Assembly: GCA_033961575.1 (NCBI GenBank)
Contig: CM066735.1
Span: 35,483,501 to 35,547,500 of the forward strand
Direction of reading: 5' to 3'
Source of the DNA: Aselliscus stoliczkanus
Lineage: Eukaryota > Chordata > Mammalia > Chiroptera > Hipposideridae
Length of the DNA stretch: 64,000 nt
Made by a program: the position numbers and the translations under genes. Below are positions 36,011 through 49,631 of this stretch, piece after piece. The notes beneath the pieces are model-generated. The model saw nothing but the letters and a program-made list of their open reading frames with translations, made no database searches and was not told the origin of the DNA. Each line of letters begins with the position of its first letter. The first letter of the stretch is position 1.

Positions 36011-38488
36011 TTGAGTCTTTTTAATAAAGACATTTTTAACAATAGCTCCCTGAGGGCCCAGAGCCTCAGTGCCATTCTAGTGGCCCGAAAGGATTAACAT
36101 GCCACCTCGATTTCCTCCTAATGTCAATATAGTTAGCTTTCAGAGCTAATCAATTATGAAATATGTCATTTAAAAAAATAGGTTAGCTAACAATATAATT
36201 AAATATATTTTTTTGTGAATAAAAGCTGTGACCATTGATTAAAATGGAAATTATCTAGATGGAAGAAATTGCTAGTTAAGTTCCATGGGGTTAGTTCTGC
36301 ATATAAAGAGGCCAGCGATGCCATTATAAGGAAATCCATCATTGCAATTTACAAACATCAGAATAAAGTATTGGAAACACCAGTAGGGAAAAATCACCTA
36401 AAATAAGTAAACTAAAAGAAGACACATGAAATGTGACCTGAACATCAAATGAGATTCATCTGTAGAGTAGGAGAGAAAAATATTTAAAATCCAATAATTT
36501 TATAGCCAAGAAGAGTCTGAAAAGCAACATTTTAAAAAGACTTACATGACCTCACTGTTCACTTTGAATCAAATCCATGTTGTGAATTAATTAAAACATA
36601 ATGACAAATGTTGAATATGATTCATCATTAAAACAAATAGATACAAGAGAGGTCACAAGAATAGAAAGAATTTTGCTAAGAAAAATGTTTTCATTTGCAT
36701 TTAATTTCCCAGCTGTGTTTTCACATCAGTGAGAGGATGAAAATACTGTAATATTAACGTATCTGGGAACTAATCCCAGACACCCACATAATCCTTAGAG
36801 CAAGTAAGTAGATTCTAGACATGTTTCAGAGAGAGATGAAAGAAAAACATATCTTAAAAGTATTTTTCATTTATTTTTGCATCCATATTATGTATAAGAT
36901 GTTATCAATCTCTAATTTTAATTTAATTCACCAGCTATCCTTTATGTCTCTTTACAAATTCAATTACTTTGACCCCTAGCTCACCAGTATAATGATATGT
37001 GATCATGCTGCTTTAGATTATTCCTTTGCAAACTATTTTAAAATTCGGAGATTATTTTTTTGTTTTATCTTTACCAAAGGGATAGTTAGAAATATGTATT
37101 TTTTTTCTATTGTGTAGCTTTGTTCCAAAGAAAAGCTTGTCTACATGTGATGGTGCTTTTTATTTTTTTCTTCCCTTTATTTTTCTGACACAATATATAT
37201 TCTGTCCTAGTCCATGAGGTCATAGTCTTCAAAATGTAATTTCTGGAGACATTACAATGCAAGAAAAGATTAGGGATTGTTCACAGTGAGTAAGAAAAAT
37301 CCTAGCATGTGGGACTTGGACCCCCAGTTCCTGATTCAACATAAGCAGCTCAGATTTTAACCGTTGGAAGTTTCAGAATTTCTTTTTGATGTCACCAGAT
37401 AAAAGTTTGTACTGGGATTGTTGGTATCAGTTAATTCCCAAATGCAGCCAATGAATTTCTACTCATTCCAAAGGAATTTTAAAGAATTTTGATTTAATCA
37501 TCTTATCCTTTTAAAGCAAAACTTTAGTGCCTAATTTGAATATCAAGTAAAAATCAGCGTTAGTAGAAATATAATAAGCATATAGTAATACAGATCTCCC
37601 TTATTTGTTCACTTGGTAGAGTATAGCTGTTGTTTTTATTTGTAAATACATTGTATAATTTATACTTTAATGTACCATAATTTAGAGATGGAAATGTAAG
37701 CAATACAGGTTTTGATGAGGAACATAAAAATGATAATAATTCTGTCAAATTGCCCCAAAATGCTGCCCATAGATTAGTGAAAGGCATTAATCTGAATGAG
37801 TTCCTTACATAGTATATGAGGATATCGCTAAGATTTCAAACATCATTGATAATAAACTGAAACTATGGTAAGGATCATTTCTAGTTTCTCTTTTCAGCTG
37901 TGGAATTATAAATTTGTTAAATCCACTATAGAAAACTGTTTTAAAACAACAGCCAGAAATTTAAAACAACAGCCAGAAATTTCCAAAATTTATATCACTA
38001 TTTAAAAATAAAATATAACAATGTTATTATAAAAGTATGACAGTTGATTTTTAAAGGCACAAAAAGCAATAATTTCAAATATCAAGTAAGAAATGTAGAT
38101 TTATTTTTCTTTTAGGTGCCATAACATATAATAAAAGTCTATAACATTTTAGACTGAATAAAGCCCTGGTAAAATTTATATAATACATATTTTCTATTAC
38201 ATTAGTCAAATATATTATTTTTAAATGATTTAAGTACATTTAAATGAGTTGTACTATACAACATATTAAATGAGAAAAATAGATGTCTTTACATATATAA
38301 ATATATAACTGGTAAAATCTTCTGCCTATATAAAACTATAATAAACATTTTTCTTATAATTATATCCTTATCCAAAAATGAAATAAAAATAACAGAATGG
38401 TAAATTGAATAATGTGTGCTCCCTGTAGTCAACATCAGCATGGGGACAGTGCACCAAGAAGGTGGGTATAGGAAATCCATCAGGGAGG
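36011..38488. other. Downstream intron, mostly unique
   Basis: No exon supported. Contains one 20-bp tandem duplication (listed separately). ORFs of 68-75 codons show no family resemblance. Confidence 0.45.
37940..37981. repeat. 20-bp perfect tandem duplication
   Basis: ttaaaacaacagccagaaat occurs twice without change (37941-37960 and 37961-37980). Confidence 0.97.
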
Positions 38489-38499
38489 TAATCATTCTG

Positions 38500-38985
38500 T
38501 TCTGTAGAACCCTGGTAAGAAGTTTGGACTTGATTCTGAGAATGACAGGGAGCCGATTATTTGCTTTTTAAAGGAATTTATCTGATGGCTGTGTAGAAAA
38601 TAGCCAATGGAATAGAGGGAGAGCAAGAATGGAAATCATGTATCAGAAAGGTAGTTTTGACACTAGTCTAGGTTAGAGATGATACAGGTAGGTATTTCAA
38701 AGTCAGAACATACGTTTTCATGGGACGTAGAATAGAAGAGAAAGGAAAATCAAGAATGACTGTTAGAATTTTGCTCTTAACACTTATACGAATGGAGTTG
38801 CTGCTTCCCTAGATGGTAGAAGACTGGGGAAGGAGCAAGTTTGGTATATATGATGTTTAGGTGCCTATTGACATCCAAGTGGAGATTTTTGATTGGCACT
38901 TAGGAGAGAGGTTGGCATTGACAGTATAAATTTGGAAGCCATGCATTTATAGGTTGTATTATAAACCATGGAGCAGAAGTTAGGA
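38500..38985 (+). repeat. Old interspersed repeat, 3' half
   Basis: tttggacttgattctgagaatgacagggagcc, gatggctgtgtagaaaatagcc, ctaggttagagatgatacagg, tcaagaatgactgttagaattttgc, gaagactggggaaggagcaag, taggtgcctattgacatccaagtggag and tataaatttggaagcc occur in the fixed order of an abundant old mammalian repeat I know by sequence but cannot name reliably. Confidence 0.6.
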
Positions 38986-40604
38986 GAATGGAACATACAT
39001 GAATATTCTGAGTTGTGGGTCCTCTTGCACACTCCTGTCTACAAGTGAGGAACATAAAAAGCATCCAGTAAAATAGATAAGGGCACATGGGCAGTGAAGT
39101 TGGAAATAAACAAACAACACTACAGAGTATGTCATTTAGAAAAGCAGATGAAGACAGCAGTTCCTTAAGGAGAGAAGGATTGACTGTTACCAAATTTGGG
39201 GCCATTAAACAGAATTGTTCTGATTTCTAAACTGTGTGAAATTACCTTTTTTTGGTAAATGAAGTAATGCTCATATAACATCAGTTGTGGATAGTTTGCC
39301 CTCATGCCCTCTCTGCACGTTAGTTTCCATTTTCAGTGGAAGGGAAAACTTGCATAAATGCCTAACAAGCAGTAGGTTCCTAGGCCATTATTTCCCCTTT
39401 TCCCTCACCATCCTCCTCCAGAAAATATCTGTTTCAAATTTTAGCAATTGGGGGTGTATGCATGATACAGCTACATTAATTAGTTTAAATAATCAAAAAA
39501 ATCATTAGTTGTTCAAACATTTTACCTATTCTGTTTTACTACAAACAGTGTTGCTTTAAAATCAGTAAAACCATTAAATTTATTAAATTGACTACCTGCT
39601 TGGAATGGAAAAGTATTTTAAATTGACATTAAAAGTGCTAATCTTTATACCTAGAATGTATTGGATGGAGAAAATAATTTCGGGCTTTAAAGAAAAAACA
39701 AAAAGTCCAATTTATCAACACCTGTTTGAAAATCAAGCTGCACCTGTTCGCCTCAATCATCCACAAAGCACGAAACAAACTTTATTTTACCCTGTGCAGA
39801 AAGAGTGACTTGTATCTAAAACAAACATTTAAAATTAGAGCTGATATTTTTCTGATTCCTTGTTTCTAGAGAAGGAACTAGTTAGTACGTAAAGGTGATG
39901 TTGGGGTAACCACAAATCTAAGCAGATGGCAGTGTCAGGCTTAAGGCAGGGAGGGAGTGAGAACCCACTCAGCAGCACAGCAAACCCTACTCAAAGTGAG
40001 TTCATTACACAAGACAGGCTAGTGTATCAGAAGATTTGTTAAAGGATTGGGAGATTGGAATCCCAGTTTATATTCTTTTCCTTTTTAATTCCTCACAATA
40101 GCCCTCATTGTGTATATTGCTTACGAAATATTTTATGTCTGAATATTAAATAGAAAACAAATGTAGAATTAAATAAAATGGAGTTCACTTGTAACAGAAA
40201 AGAAAAAAAAAACCCCACCCCATGGGACTCAGACTATAACATTCTTCTGTGCATTGTGGTTCTGAGTAAATTGAATAAGAATTTCAGGTTTTGATTTTCA
40301 TTCTCTTTATGAGAGCATGAGGTGACCTTGGACCATTTCACAAACTTTAATTAAAGAGTCCCACATGTACTTTGCATCTTCCCTTTGGATGGAAAGCTTC
40401 TGAAATAGCTTCTCCCAAAGAATGTTTTGTGAAAAGAGGCAATTCAAAAAAGTAGGAATGCAGGTGACCAACCAATAGGAAATGCTGTTCCACTCTTTGG
40501 TAAGAAGAGATAGAAAATTTAAATTGATGAGATCGTTTTCAGTATTTACAAATATGATAGGTTGAAAAAAGTGGCACCCCAATTTCTGCAAGCTTGTCCT
40601 GAGA
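38986..40604. other. Downstream intron, no recognised feature
   Basis: ORFs of 67-101 codons at 38900-39205, 39287-39808 and 40307-40591 have no family resemblance. The first overlaps the old repeat. Confidence 0.4.
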
Positions 40605-40925
40605 CTACCATGCTAAGAGAAAAAAGTCAGGTGGAAAAAGTCAAGAACCATATGATTTCACTTACATGTGGGACATAAAACTGAAAGCAACAAATGAACA
40701 AGACAAACAAACCAAAACTCATCGACACAGACAACAGCATGGTGGTTACCAGAGGGTAACAAGGTTGGGGGAAAGGTCAAATACATGGTAATGGAAGGAG
40801 ATTTGACTCTGGGTGGTAAACACACAGTGCAATACACAGATGATATATTATAGAATTGTACACTTGAAACCTATATAATTTTACTAACCAATGACACCCC
40901 AATAAACTTAATAAAATTTTAAAAA
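40605..40925 (+). mobile_element. L1 3' end, 5'-truncated
   Basis: catgctaagagaaaaaagtcagg, atgatttcacttacatgtggg, tggttaccagagggtaac, agaattgtacacttgaaacc and tgacaccccaataaacttaataaaa are the terminal text of laurasiatherian-type L1. The AATAAA signal is present. Same family as 47313 and 63037. Confidence 0.85.
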
Positions 40926-41253
40926 CAAAGTTTATTGATAAAGGCTATTCCCTGGGAGTGTAAAAGGATATATTTTTGGCATTCAAGTATAAAAATTAAA
41001 ATGCATACATAGCCTTTAGTAAATAATTCCAAGTCTAAGTAGAGAAAATATAAAATAATCCAAAACCTATCAATAGTGGACTAGCTAAATAAAGTAAACT
41101 ATTGAAAAAACAAAGGCTACCAAAAATGAAAAGATATTTACATGAAAATATGCCTATTTTGTAATGTAAGAGAAAATGTAAATTATGAGATTCCATGTAG
41201 AGAATAATATAATTAATGGCAAACTTTAAATCTCTGTGAAGGTAAATGTAAGG

Positions 41254-41254
<1 letters not shown>

Positions 41255-41302
<48 letters not shown>
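41255..41302. repeat. (TG)n microsatellite
   Basis: About 23 uninterrupted TG units. Confidence 0.97.
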
Positions 41303-42115
41303 GTGATTTTAAATGGATAGTAAACATGTTTTGTCACTGTTTTTGTGTGATTTCAGGTTATATTCACTTTTTCACTCTTTTTATAAGGTGTGCATTATTT
41401 TTACAGTCTGAAAATAATTTAAGGGTATTTTGTGAAAGAAAAGTTTGACAGTTATAGTGAATATTAGCTTTTCAAAGTAATGTCACAGAGCAAAGAAACA
41501 CATCTATCCTAGCATTACCCAATTTTTCCCTAAATTACTTAACCAGGAAACCCCATTTGACATAACTGCCTATAATGAATATGATCTGAGAAACACTCTT
41601 CCACAACTCAGTTTGTGTTGTGCCACCTCACACTTGCCCAATGGAACTAGTAATAACATTCAGGAGTAAAATATATATTGGTATTCTGTTTTTTCCTCAC
41701 TTTATTAACTATTATTATTCATAACTTACTGTATAATTATTTTTTATTTACAGCAATTTGGGCAGAAAAGAGGTACTCCTTTAATGTAAATCACAAAGCT
41801 TTTCAGGGCAAATTCAGGTGTCTTTTCTGAATGAATTGACTATGCATTATGCTAGTGAACACTTCATTTGGGCATAGCTATTATGTTTGATTTGAAAGTA
41901 ACCACATTTTCTGGATGTTTTCAGACCAGGCAACCACTGGCAATGATTCTCTGATTTCGGTTTTCAAAGCCCTTCACTCCAGATTTAATTCTGTAATGGG
42001 ACCTTCATTGTCTTTGGGAAATCTATAATGGTTTTTGTTCAGACACTATTAGGAAGGCTAGCCTAATGGCCAAATGTTTTAACCGAGCTAAATTTTGGAA
42101 TATATACTTACAAGA
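41303..42115. other. Downstream intron, no recognised feature
   Basis: Unique AT-rich sequence. A possible acceptor-like ttatttacag|caatttggg at 41753 is not followed by a recognisable exon. Confidence 0.4.
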
Positions 42116-42195
42116 ATTTATTTTTCTTTTCTTTTTTTTACACAAGAATTTTTTTTTCTTTTCTTTTCTTTTTCTTTTCTTTTTTTTTTTTTTTT
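42116..42195. repeat. Pyrimidine tract, (CTTTT)n type
   Basis: tttttcttttctttt-type run interrupted by acacaagaa; the plus-strand ORF of Phe-rich residues is an artefact of it. Confidence 0.9.
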
Positions 42196-42231
42196 ACATA
42201 ACAGCAGGTCTTGGCCTTACATTTATTACAT

Positions 42232-42410
42232 TTTAAAAACACATTTACTGAGATATAATTCATATAAAATACAGTTCACTTCACCTATTTCAAGTGAACA
42301 ATTCTGTGTTTTTTTGTATATTCATGGAGTACAACCAACATCACAATGAATTTTAGAACATTTCTACAATCCCAAGAAGAAATCCCTTTATCATTGGTAG
42401 TCACTCCATA
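42232..42410 (-). mobile_element. L1 3' UTR remnant, antisense
   Basis: aacacatttactgagatataattcatataaaatac...tcaagtgaacaattctgtg...gtagtcactcc follows the reverse complement of an old L1 3' UTR. Confidence 0.7.
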
Positions 42411-42469
42411 CCGACCTCAAATTTATCTATAATATTAAAAAGAACTTCTGAAAAACATTGTTGTTTTCT

Positions 42470-42965
42470 ACCTGATCCTAGAAGGAAAGCATTAAATCTT
42501 TCAAATTAATCATGGTGTTAGCTTTGGTATTTTCATAGAAATTCTTTGCCTAGTTTAGAAAGTCCCCCTGTACTTCTAGTTAGTGAGTGTTTTTATCACA
42601 AAGGTTTTGGATTATGTAAATACATTGTCTGTATCTGTTCAAATGATCATGTATTTCTTTATTATTTTGAATTCTATGTATACAGTGTATTACATTAATT
42701 GATTTTCAGATGTTGAACTAATCTTATGTTCATAGAATAAACCCTACTTGGTAATAATATATAGTCCTCTTTATATATTGCTGGATTAGGTTTGTTTGTA
42801 TTTTTTTGAAAATTTTGTATCTATATTCATGATATACTGTTATGTAATATTCTTGCATTGTCATTCTGATTTTGGTATTAGGATAATATTGACTTTATAG
42901 AATGAATTGGGAAGAAAATTGGTCATTTGGATAATATATGAAAGCAACTTTGAATACTGATCTAG
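42470..42965 (-). mobile_element. L1 ORF2 fragment, antisense, dead
   Basis: gaaagcattaaatctttcaaattaatcatggtgttagc, tttttatcacaaaggttttgg, gtgtattacattaattgattttcagatgttgaac, ataaaccctacttggtaataatatatag and ttggtattaggataatattgac are antisense text of the L1 reverse transcriptase domain. With 42232-42410 it makes one degraded L1 with an internal deletion. No open frame survives. Confidence 0.85.
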
Positions 42966-43755
42966 AGCTTTTTGTTGGTTGATTGTTTTGTTTGTTGTTA
43001 TTGCTGATGTTGTTATTGTTTTACTTATTTGTTTAGTAATTTGGCCATAGTATTTAAGTGAAATCTAGTTTCTGTACAGGACAGTGTTCAGCCTCTGATG
43101 TCGCAACTCAAAGGACTCACTCTTGAATGTACATACATTCACCCAGCACCCCTCACCCAAGCATGTCAGTGGTTATATAGTAGAGCTTTCTCTGACTGTC
43201 TCTTTCCCTGATCTCTTTGATCAGCTTTCAACTGGTCTGCACTTATTCTTATAGAATAAATGTGTTACCATGTGCTATATGCCCTTAGGATGATTTCTAA
43301 AATTTTTCAATTTTTTAAAAATGAATTTAACCAATTGTGGTGATTTTGCTAGGTAGGGATCCATGGACCTCTCACACTGGCATTCATGAAGTGCTCTCTG
43401 GAAAAATTTTTTTAAAATTAATTAGAAAATACAGAAAGGAAAGAAGTGAATGTGTCTCATAATTTTTATATATTTGTAATATGTGTGAATGTAATTTATC
43501 TTAATCACATAAAGTTATAATAATGTAGAAATAAAGTTCAATATTTCTATGCAAAAACTTATATAAATGAAAACAGGATTCAATTATCTGTCAGATAACT
43601 CAACAAACTTCATCTAATAATAAATACACATATACACTCACACACATGTGTACATATTACAAATATTTTATTGAAGAAATTATTATGGATATCTGTTATT
43701 TTTGCCATCCATCGTCTATGTATTCTTCTAGTTCCAAACCCCATCTTTTGTATTG
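42966..43755. other. Downstream intron, no recognised feature
   Basis: A stretch at 43060-43270 is less AT-rich (ctgatgtcgcaactcaaagg, cagcacccctcacccaagc) and may be an old LTR; not identified. Confidence 0.35.
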
Positions 43756-43916
43756 GGGCATTGATTCTCAAGCTTGAGGAGGCATTAAAATAACCTGGAC
43801 AGCTTGTTAAAAATCAGATTGCTAGATATCATTGCTAGAGTTTCTGTTTGAGTGGGTCTCAAGGTATGGCCAAGAATTTGCAATTCTAAGACAAATTTTG
43901 AGAGCCGCTGTTCCAA
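43756..43916. mobile_element. MER5-type hAT-Charlie remnant
   Basis: cattgattctcaagcttgaggaggcattaaaataacctggacagcttgttaaaaatcag ... gagtgggtctcaagg ... gagagccgctgttcc follows MER5A (cagtggttctcaaa ... atcacctgggaacttgttagaaatgca). Its inverted ends still partly pair. Non-autonomous DNA transposon remnant. Confidence 0.75.
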
Positions 43917-46900
43917 GGAACTGTCCTTTCCCCCACTCTTAGGCTCTGGGGAATATCATGACTCTAGTCTGGCCAATCTGAGCATCATTTTCTTCCTCCA
44001 GAGTAATGGAAGCATGACTCAATAAGGACCAATGACACATTGAGATTTTTTTTTTTCACCATTGGAAGAATTTCTGATGAATCCTCTAACACTAAGAATA
44101 ATATTAGCCTGGAGCAGGTGATACTGCCTGATAATGCAGATAATTTAGCAAAAGGGAGCACCATGAAATGGAATTAACCTGGTTTGATAACATCATTTGG
44201 GACCTTTGAACAACCAATATCTAAAGTCAGGCCAGATCTAGCCCTGAACTGCCTTGTATAAATGTGCTTATTCCTGTTTTTGTCCAAGCCATTTTAAGCT
44301 AGATTTGCTATTTAACTATAATTGATATGCTGATGTTCTTAAACCAACCTAATAATTATCATGTTTTCATCATATTCTAAAGAAGCATATGACTTAAAAT
44401 ATTAAGCATTTAAATAGATAATATTGAAATTATCTTTACTGTTAGTGCCACTACTATTTCCATTAAAAATGTGCGTACCATTTTCCATTTCTTTTTCCAT
44501 TCTAGAGCTTCATTAAAAAAAATCAATAAAATATAATCAAATTTTTACTTTTCTAATTCTATATTATCATCATTTATATATGTATTTGAGAATTTACTGT
44601 ATCCCTGTTAATTTCTTACCTTTTCTTTACACATATTACATGAGGAGACTTTTGAATAAATGAAAAATAATATGGTTTTAATAATTCACTTGACGATACA
44701 ATCAGATTTTATTAAAAAAATGCATTTCTCCAAATTTATATTTTTATATGTCTTTGAAATTGTGTATCAAATTAGATTTTTAAAAATTCCTCTGAAACAT
44801 GTTAAAAATTAAATGAGTATATTCAAAATAATAAAAATGGAATACATTTTTATTTGTAAAATAAAAGTTGCCTCAGGCCCACTGAAATTGTAAAAGCTAT
44901 GTTATGAAAAATAGCAACAGATATATGGACGTAAAACAGTGGTAACTTTTTGTGTCACTTTTGATAATAAATGACCAATTAACACTGGCTTTTTCATATA
45001 AATAAAGCATATTGCAACAGGATAAACAGCACTAAGAAAAAGCAAATTAGCAAATTATTAGCAGTCATACATTTGACATTTCATAAATATTATGTATAAT
45101 ATTATACATAGTTTTATATAAATTCAACATAAGGAAATCTATTTAGAAAAAATACTCCTAATATATATTTCCATAGATCTAGAATTATCATCATGTTTGT
45201 GCCCGGTAGGCAAATAATAATATAAACTCTTTTTATTTCTATTATACAACTCATCTTCCTTTTTGCAATTTACTAAAACAATATGTAATTATTAGAACTG
45301 GGAGAAAAAGTTAGACAACAAATTCATAGCCACAGTAAGGAAGCAAGCATAAAATGATGGCGATTATTTATTTGGAAAACTTTAAAAGTAATTTATATTA
45401 ATGACCTCATTTGGTAAAGACTGACTAACTGAGGCTCTACATGACACATATGGCAAGAAACAGCTTTAAGAGGGTCATCCAACATTAGCCTTGTTTGACT
45501 CAGAATTCACATTTGTTCCAATTTTTGTGGGTTTCTTATTTTGATGATTTTGTTGTTGTTGTTCATGTCTTTACTATATCGAAGTACAACTATGTATTAA
45601 GTATGGAAAATATTCTGTTAAGGAGCAGGGCTATTTTGGAAAATATTGAGTGGAAGTATAAACTGTAAGACGAGTGCCTCCTATTTTAGATAAATTCTAA
45701 GTAAAGAAGTGATGTCATGCAGGAGATTAATTTCCTTTATATAAGCTTATGTTTTTCACGGTCTGTAGTTTTCTGAAGTGGACAAGAGAGGGAAAAAAAA
45801 TGTAATAGAGAAAAGATCTAGACATGTTACAAGGGAGACAAGATTTACAATCTTTTCTTTGTCTCTGAATTTTGGACAGGATTGGTAGGTACTTTCTGTG
45901 CCTAAGCTTAATGAAGTAGAAAGGAAACTTCTGAATTTCCTTCCAGCTATAAAATTCCACATTGTCATAAGACGTGCTCACTTGAATTTTCTACACTCTG
46001 TAATTTGTGGCTAGACATTACATTTCTCTAACCGATAAAGTGTATCTTTACACAAATTGAAAGGTGATTTTGTGAGGGACATGCATGTCTATTAGTTTCT
46101 AACGGATTGTTTCCCTTCCAGCCTTTTCCACTCTTTCAGTCTTATCAGGTTTCAATCCTTTGTCAGGGAAACAAAGGCACAGTTGAGAGAACAAATTCCT
46201 TCAAAGATTTTGTATCTTCTCCATTTGTACAATGGGGTATATTCTCTTATTTTATAGAGCCATTAAAGAATTGTTATGATGCTTAAATTTATAAAATCAA
46301 AAGAACAAAATTTATTCATACATTAAATTTTTCATATATCATGATTTTGGCAGAATCATATTGAAGTAGCAAGGTTTTGTGAGAAAGCTTGGAAGTACAA
46401 TATTGGAATAGACATATTAATCATTTCATTTGTGTGAATAAGTTTTGTAAATTTATTAGAAATAGTGTGTGTAATACACACCTCAATCTTTATGCTTTAA
46501 AAAGTTTCATGCCATTGAGACATTTGTAGCATAAAGAATGACGCCTGATTTATTTCTCCATTTCAACTCATGCGTCTTCTAATAGATATATCACAATAAT
46601 CTTTAAGTGTGTTAATAACAAAATAACCTAGTCATTAGCAGCATAAACATAAATTCCCAATAATTTGTGTCCTGATTCTATAATAGGGATTTGACCAAAG
46701 AACTAGATTTAAACTTCATTTCAATACAATGTTCTTCTGATGTGTGAAAATTAAATTTCTTGCTTGAGAAGTGCAAAGTATCATGTCACTATTGGTAATT
46801 ATAATCAATGTGTATTCATAGAAAGATTTTTTTTCTGAAGAAATTAATTTATAGACAGAAACAAATTAACTTTTTGCTGAGATGATTTTTTTATTAAATG

Positions 46901-47312
46901 AATACATTAGAACAGGTGTACAGTAAGATGAGTAGTATTGTAGCACTAATTAAAATCTGTATACAAGTAATGTTAATTTACAAATTGCTGACTAATAACT
47001 ATGCATATAAATATTTTGTTATTACTTCACGTCCCTTTTCAGTGAATGATCATCCTACTAGCTGGTCAATGTTGCTAATAAAATGATTTCAATCTGCAAA
47101 GAATAATTTTCAGAACCTAGTTCAGAATCTAGGAATTGGATTACCTTGGATATTTAATATAAAATATTAAATATATTTTATTAAAGCTTATTAATTTAAC
47201 AAGCTAGTTAATTCAGATTTATCTCATCTAAGTAGTGATAATTGTGCTCTCCCAAAAATTCATTAAATGTACATTTTCTTGTTTACTTTAAAAACCACTT
47301 GTGTTAAAAAAA
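43917..47312. other. Downstream intron, mostly unique
   Basis: No exon supported. 45400-45510 (actaactgaggctctacatg...gggtcatccaac) may be an antisense MIR. The two overlapping antisense ORFs at 45727-45981 have no family resemblance. Confidence 0.4.
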
Positions 47313-47438
47313 AAATCACTGGGTGGTGAACACAATGCAATATACAGATGATGTATTACAGAATTGTATGCTTGAAACCTATATAATTTTAATAACCAAT
47401 GTCACCCCAATAAATTTAATAAAAATTAATTAAAAAGC
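47313..47438 (+). mobile_element. L1 3' end, short
   Basis: gggtggtgaacacaatgcaatatacagatgatgtattac, ttgtatgcttgaaacc and ccccaataaatttaataaaa match the ends at 40605 and 63037. Only about 125 bp is present, a severely 5'-truncated insertion. Confidence 0.8.
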
Positions 47439-48224
47439 AAACATATTTATAAACCATATTTAATCAACAAAAATATTATTTTAAAATGGTATGTAAATTT
47501 AGAAGAAGAATAAAAGAAGGGACACTTCAACATTAGCAAATATTCTGCAATATATCCTATTAATTTTCTTCTCTTGTTTATGGCAAGAGTTATCCTAATT
47601 AAAACCAAAACACAAACAAAAAAAAACATTAGATTGACAATTGGGCATTGAGTTTCTGAATTTTTTTCAAGCACTAATTACATCTATAAGCTTGGATAAG
47701 TCAGTAACATTTTTAGACATCAATTCCATTCTCAATAATTTTTTTTTAATAATGGTCAATTGTTTCTGCTCCTGAATTTAAATAATTTTATTAAATAATT
47801 AATGGTAAAAAATAATAAAGATCACGTTTTTATACCTATAAAATTAAAAAAATGATCACCTACTTCCAGTCAGCTGCTTATTTTGAGTTCCTTATACTTA
47901 TTACTAGCTACTACATGGTCAGTCCTTTACTATCCATATATACTTAATGTTTTTATAGATGTTGGCAGTTAAATCTCAGAAAGTGCCAGTAGAGTGAGAC
48001 ATTTTGTGCCTTGTCCATCCTCGTTTGATTCTAAATTTAACTCAACCTACTAACACAAAGTCATTATATTAGATAGCCCCATAAAACTATTATCAAAAAA
48101 GTATAGTCCCTTCACCTTTATTAAAATATAGTTACAGTGATAACTGTCATTAAACCAATATGTTAAATTAGTCTATACTACTGCAGTCTAGCAGTCTACT
48201 ACATACCTTTTAACTTTTGATATT
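47439..48224. other. Downstream intron, no recognised feature
   Basis: AT-rich unique sequence. Confidence 0.45.
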
Positions 48225-48380
48225 CACAGCAATTCTTTCAAGAAGGCTGGCAAGGCATGTGTTATCTTTAATATTTTATAGGTGAGCAAACTGAAATTCA
48301 AAAGATAGGATTTGATCAAATCAGAAAGCATAAAGCAGTCTAGGCATAGAGCTAGAATTCAGACCAAGGTCTTTTAATTT
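48225..48380 (-). repeat. Probable MIR remnant
   Basis: ataggtgagcaaactgaaattc, ggatttgatcaaatcagaaagc and gcatagagctagaattcagaccaagg follow the antisense MIR order (gatgaggaaactgagg ... gagctgggattcgaacccagg). Confidence 0.6.
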
Positions 48381-48474
48381 AAATCAAAAAATGTTTTCCC
48401 CGTCATGGTTTCCTAATATTGTACTTCTGGACCTTTCCAAGTTGAGCTTAGGTTGATTTAAAATATAGCTATTT

Positions 48475-48595
48475 TTGGCCAGCACAGTGGTGCAGAGGTT
48501 AAGCACTGGCTTGGGAAGCCAGCGGCCTCAGTTCAGGTCCCATATATGAGGGCCAGTGACACTGCCCTCAAAAAAATACAAAATAAAATAAAATA
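48475..48595 (+). mobile_element. Type B tRNA-derived SINE
   Basis: tggccagcacagtggtgcagaggttaagcac head and (aaaat)n tail. Flanks aaatatagctattt (48461-48474) and aaatacagctattt (48596-48609) are a 14-bp target duplication with one change. Confidence 0.94.
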
Positions 48596-48609
48596 AAATA
48601 CAGCTATTT

Positions 48610-49172
48610 CTTCTATTATAGTAAAGACATTTTTTTTCCTATGATTTCCTAATGAGCCCTCTCTTTTCTTGCAAAATCAATACTTCTGTTAGCTTTTCTA
48701 GCATGTGACAAGTACATGCTAATAATGCATATAAATATATGTATTTTTGGAAAAAAAGTTCCCATACCTCATAAAAATAAATATTTTCATCTCCCCTAAT
48801 TGGTCATCATGAACAAGTTTAATTTATTTCAGCATTCATTTAATATCTGCCTACTTTGTGCTTGATGTAGAGCTACAAATATAAATATAGCATAAATATA
48901 GATTTAAATATACATGTAAATTAATTTATATATAAATACAGTGTTGCAAATATACATAGGGTATTATACCTGTATTTGAGGAGTGTCTAACCTATTGGGA
49001 AAGATTATTTCAAAATAATAAAATTTTCAATATTTAATGCAATATTTAAATATTATAGTGGCGATATGAATAGGACTGTTAGAGTATACAGATATATAAA
49101 CCCAATCTGAAGTTCAAGGAGGGCTTTTAGAAGGGATTGATGACAGTGTTTAAAGACTGATGTCTGAGTTAT
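48610..49172. other. Downstream intron, no recognised feature
   Basis: AT-rich. 48830-48880 (cagcattcatttaatatctgcctactttgtgc) looks like a small L2-type scrap. Confidence 0.4.
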
Positions 49173-49187
49173 AAGAATAGAGTCAGA

Positions 49188-49338
49188 CTCAATTAACTAT
49201 GCTGTATTCCACTTCCTGTGACTATACATTTATTAAATTAAGGGGATCAACACTTTGTGAAGAGTGTAAATGTCTAGCTAGTACATTGTTTTGTACACCT
49301 GAAACTAATTTTAAAAAAGAAAGAAAGAAAAAGAAAAA
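49188..49338 (+). mobile_element. L1 3' end with target duplication
   Basis: Ends ttttgtacacctgaaactaat plus an A/G-rich tail, the same terminus as the minus-strand insert at 21176. Flanks agaatagagtcaga (49174-49187) and ggaatagagccaga (49339-49352) agree at 12 of 14 positions. Confidence 0.75.
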
Positions 49339-49631
49339 GGAATAGAGCCAGATAAGAAAGTACCAGTGACAACAATAGCAAAGGCACAGAGGTACAAACC
49401 TCCAGTGTTTTTTAGTAACCAAGCAGATGGTCTCAAGGCTCAGAAAGATGATGTAGGGTAGGAGGGTAACTTTGTTGTCTCAAATGATTAACAGTAGGTT
49501 TCAATTCTGAAAGTAGAGTTAAGTAATTTGTCTTTAAAACTGCTTCAGTAAACATCAGTCTGTGTTAATCCTACTCTTAACGAGATCCTTTTTGTGTATG
49601 TGTGTGTGTGACCTAGTTAACCAGTGCTTTT

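Noticed and set aside
35502..36014. 170-codon ORF on the plus strand
   Set aside because: It lies over the reverse strand of the composite SINE; its sequence is repeat translation with no protein family features.
41740..41800. Acceptor-like ttatttacag followed by an open stretch
   Set aside because: No FSTL5 Ig-domain residues or other recognisable coding sequence follow and no matching donor is visible.
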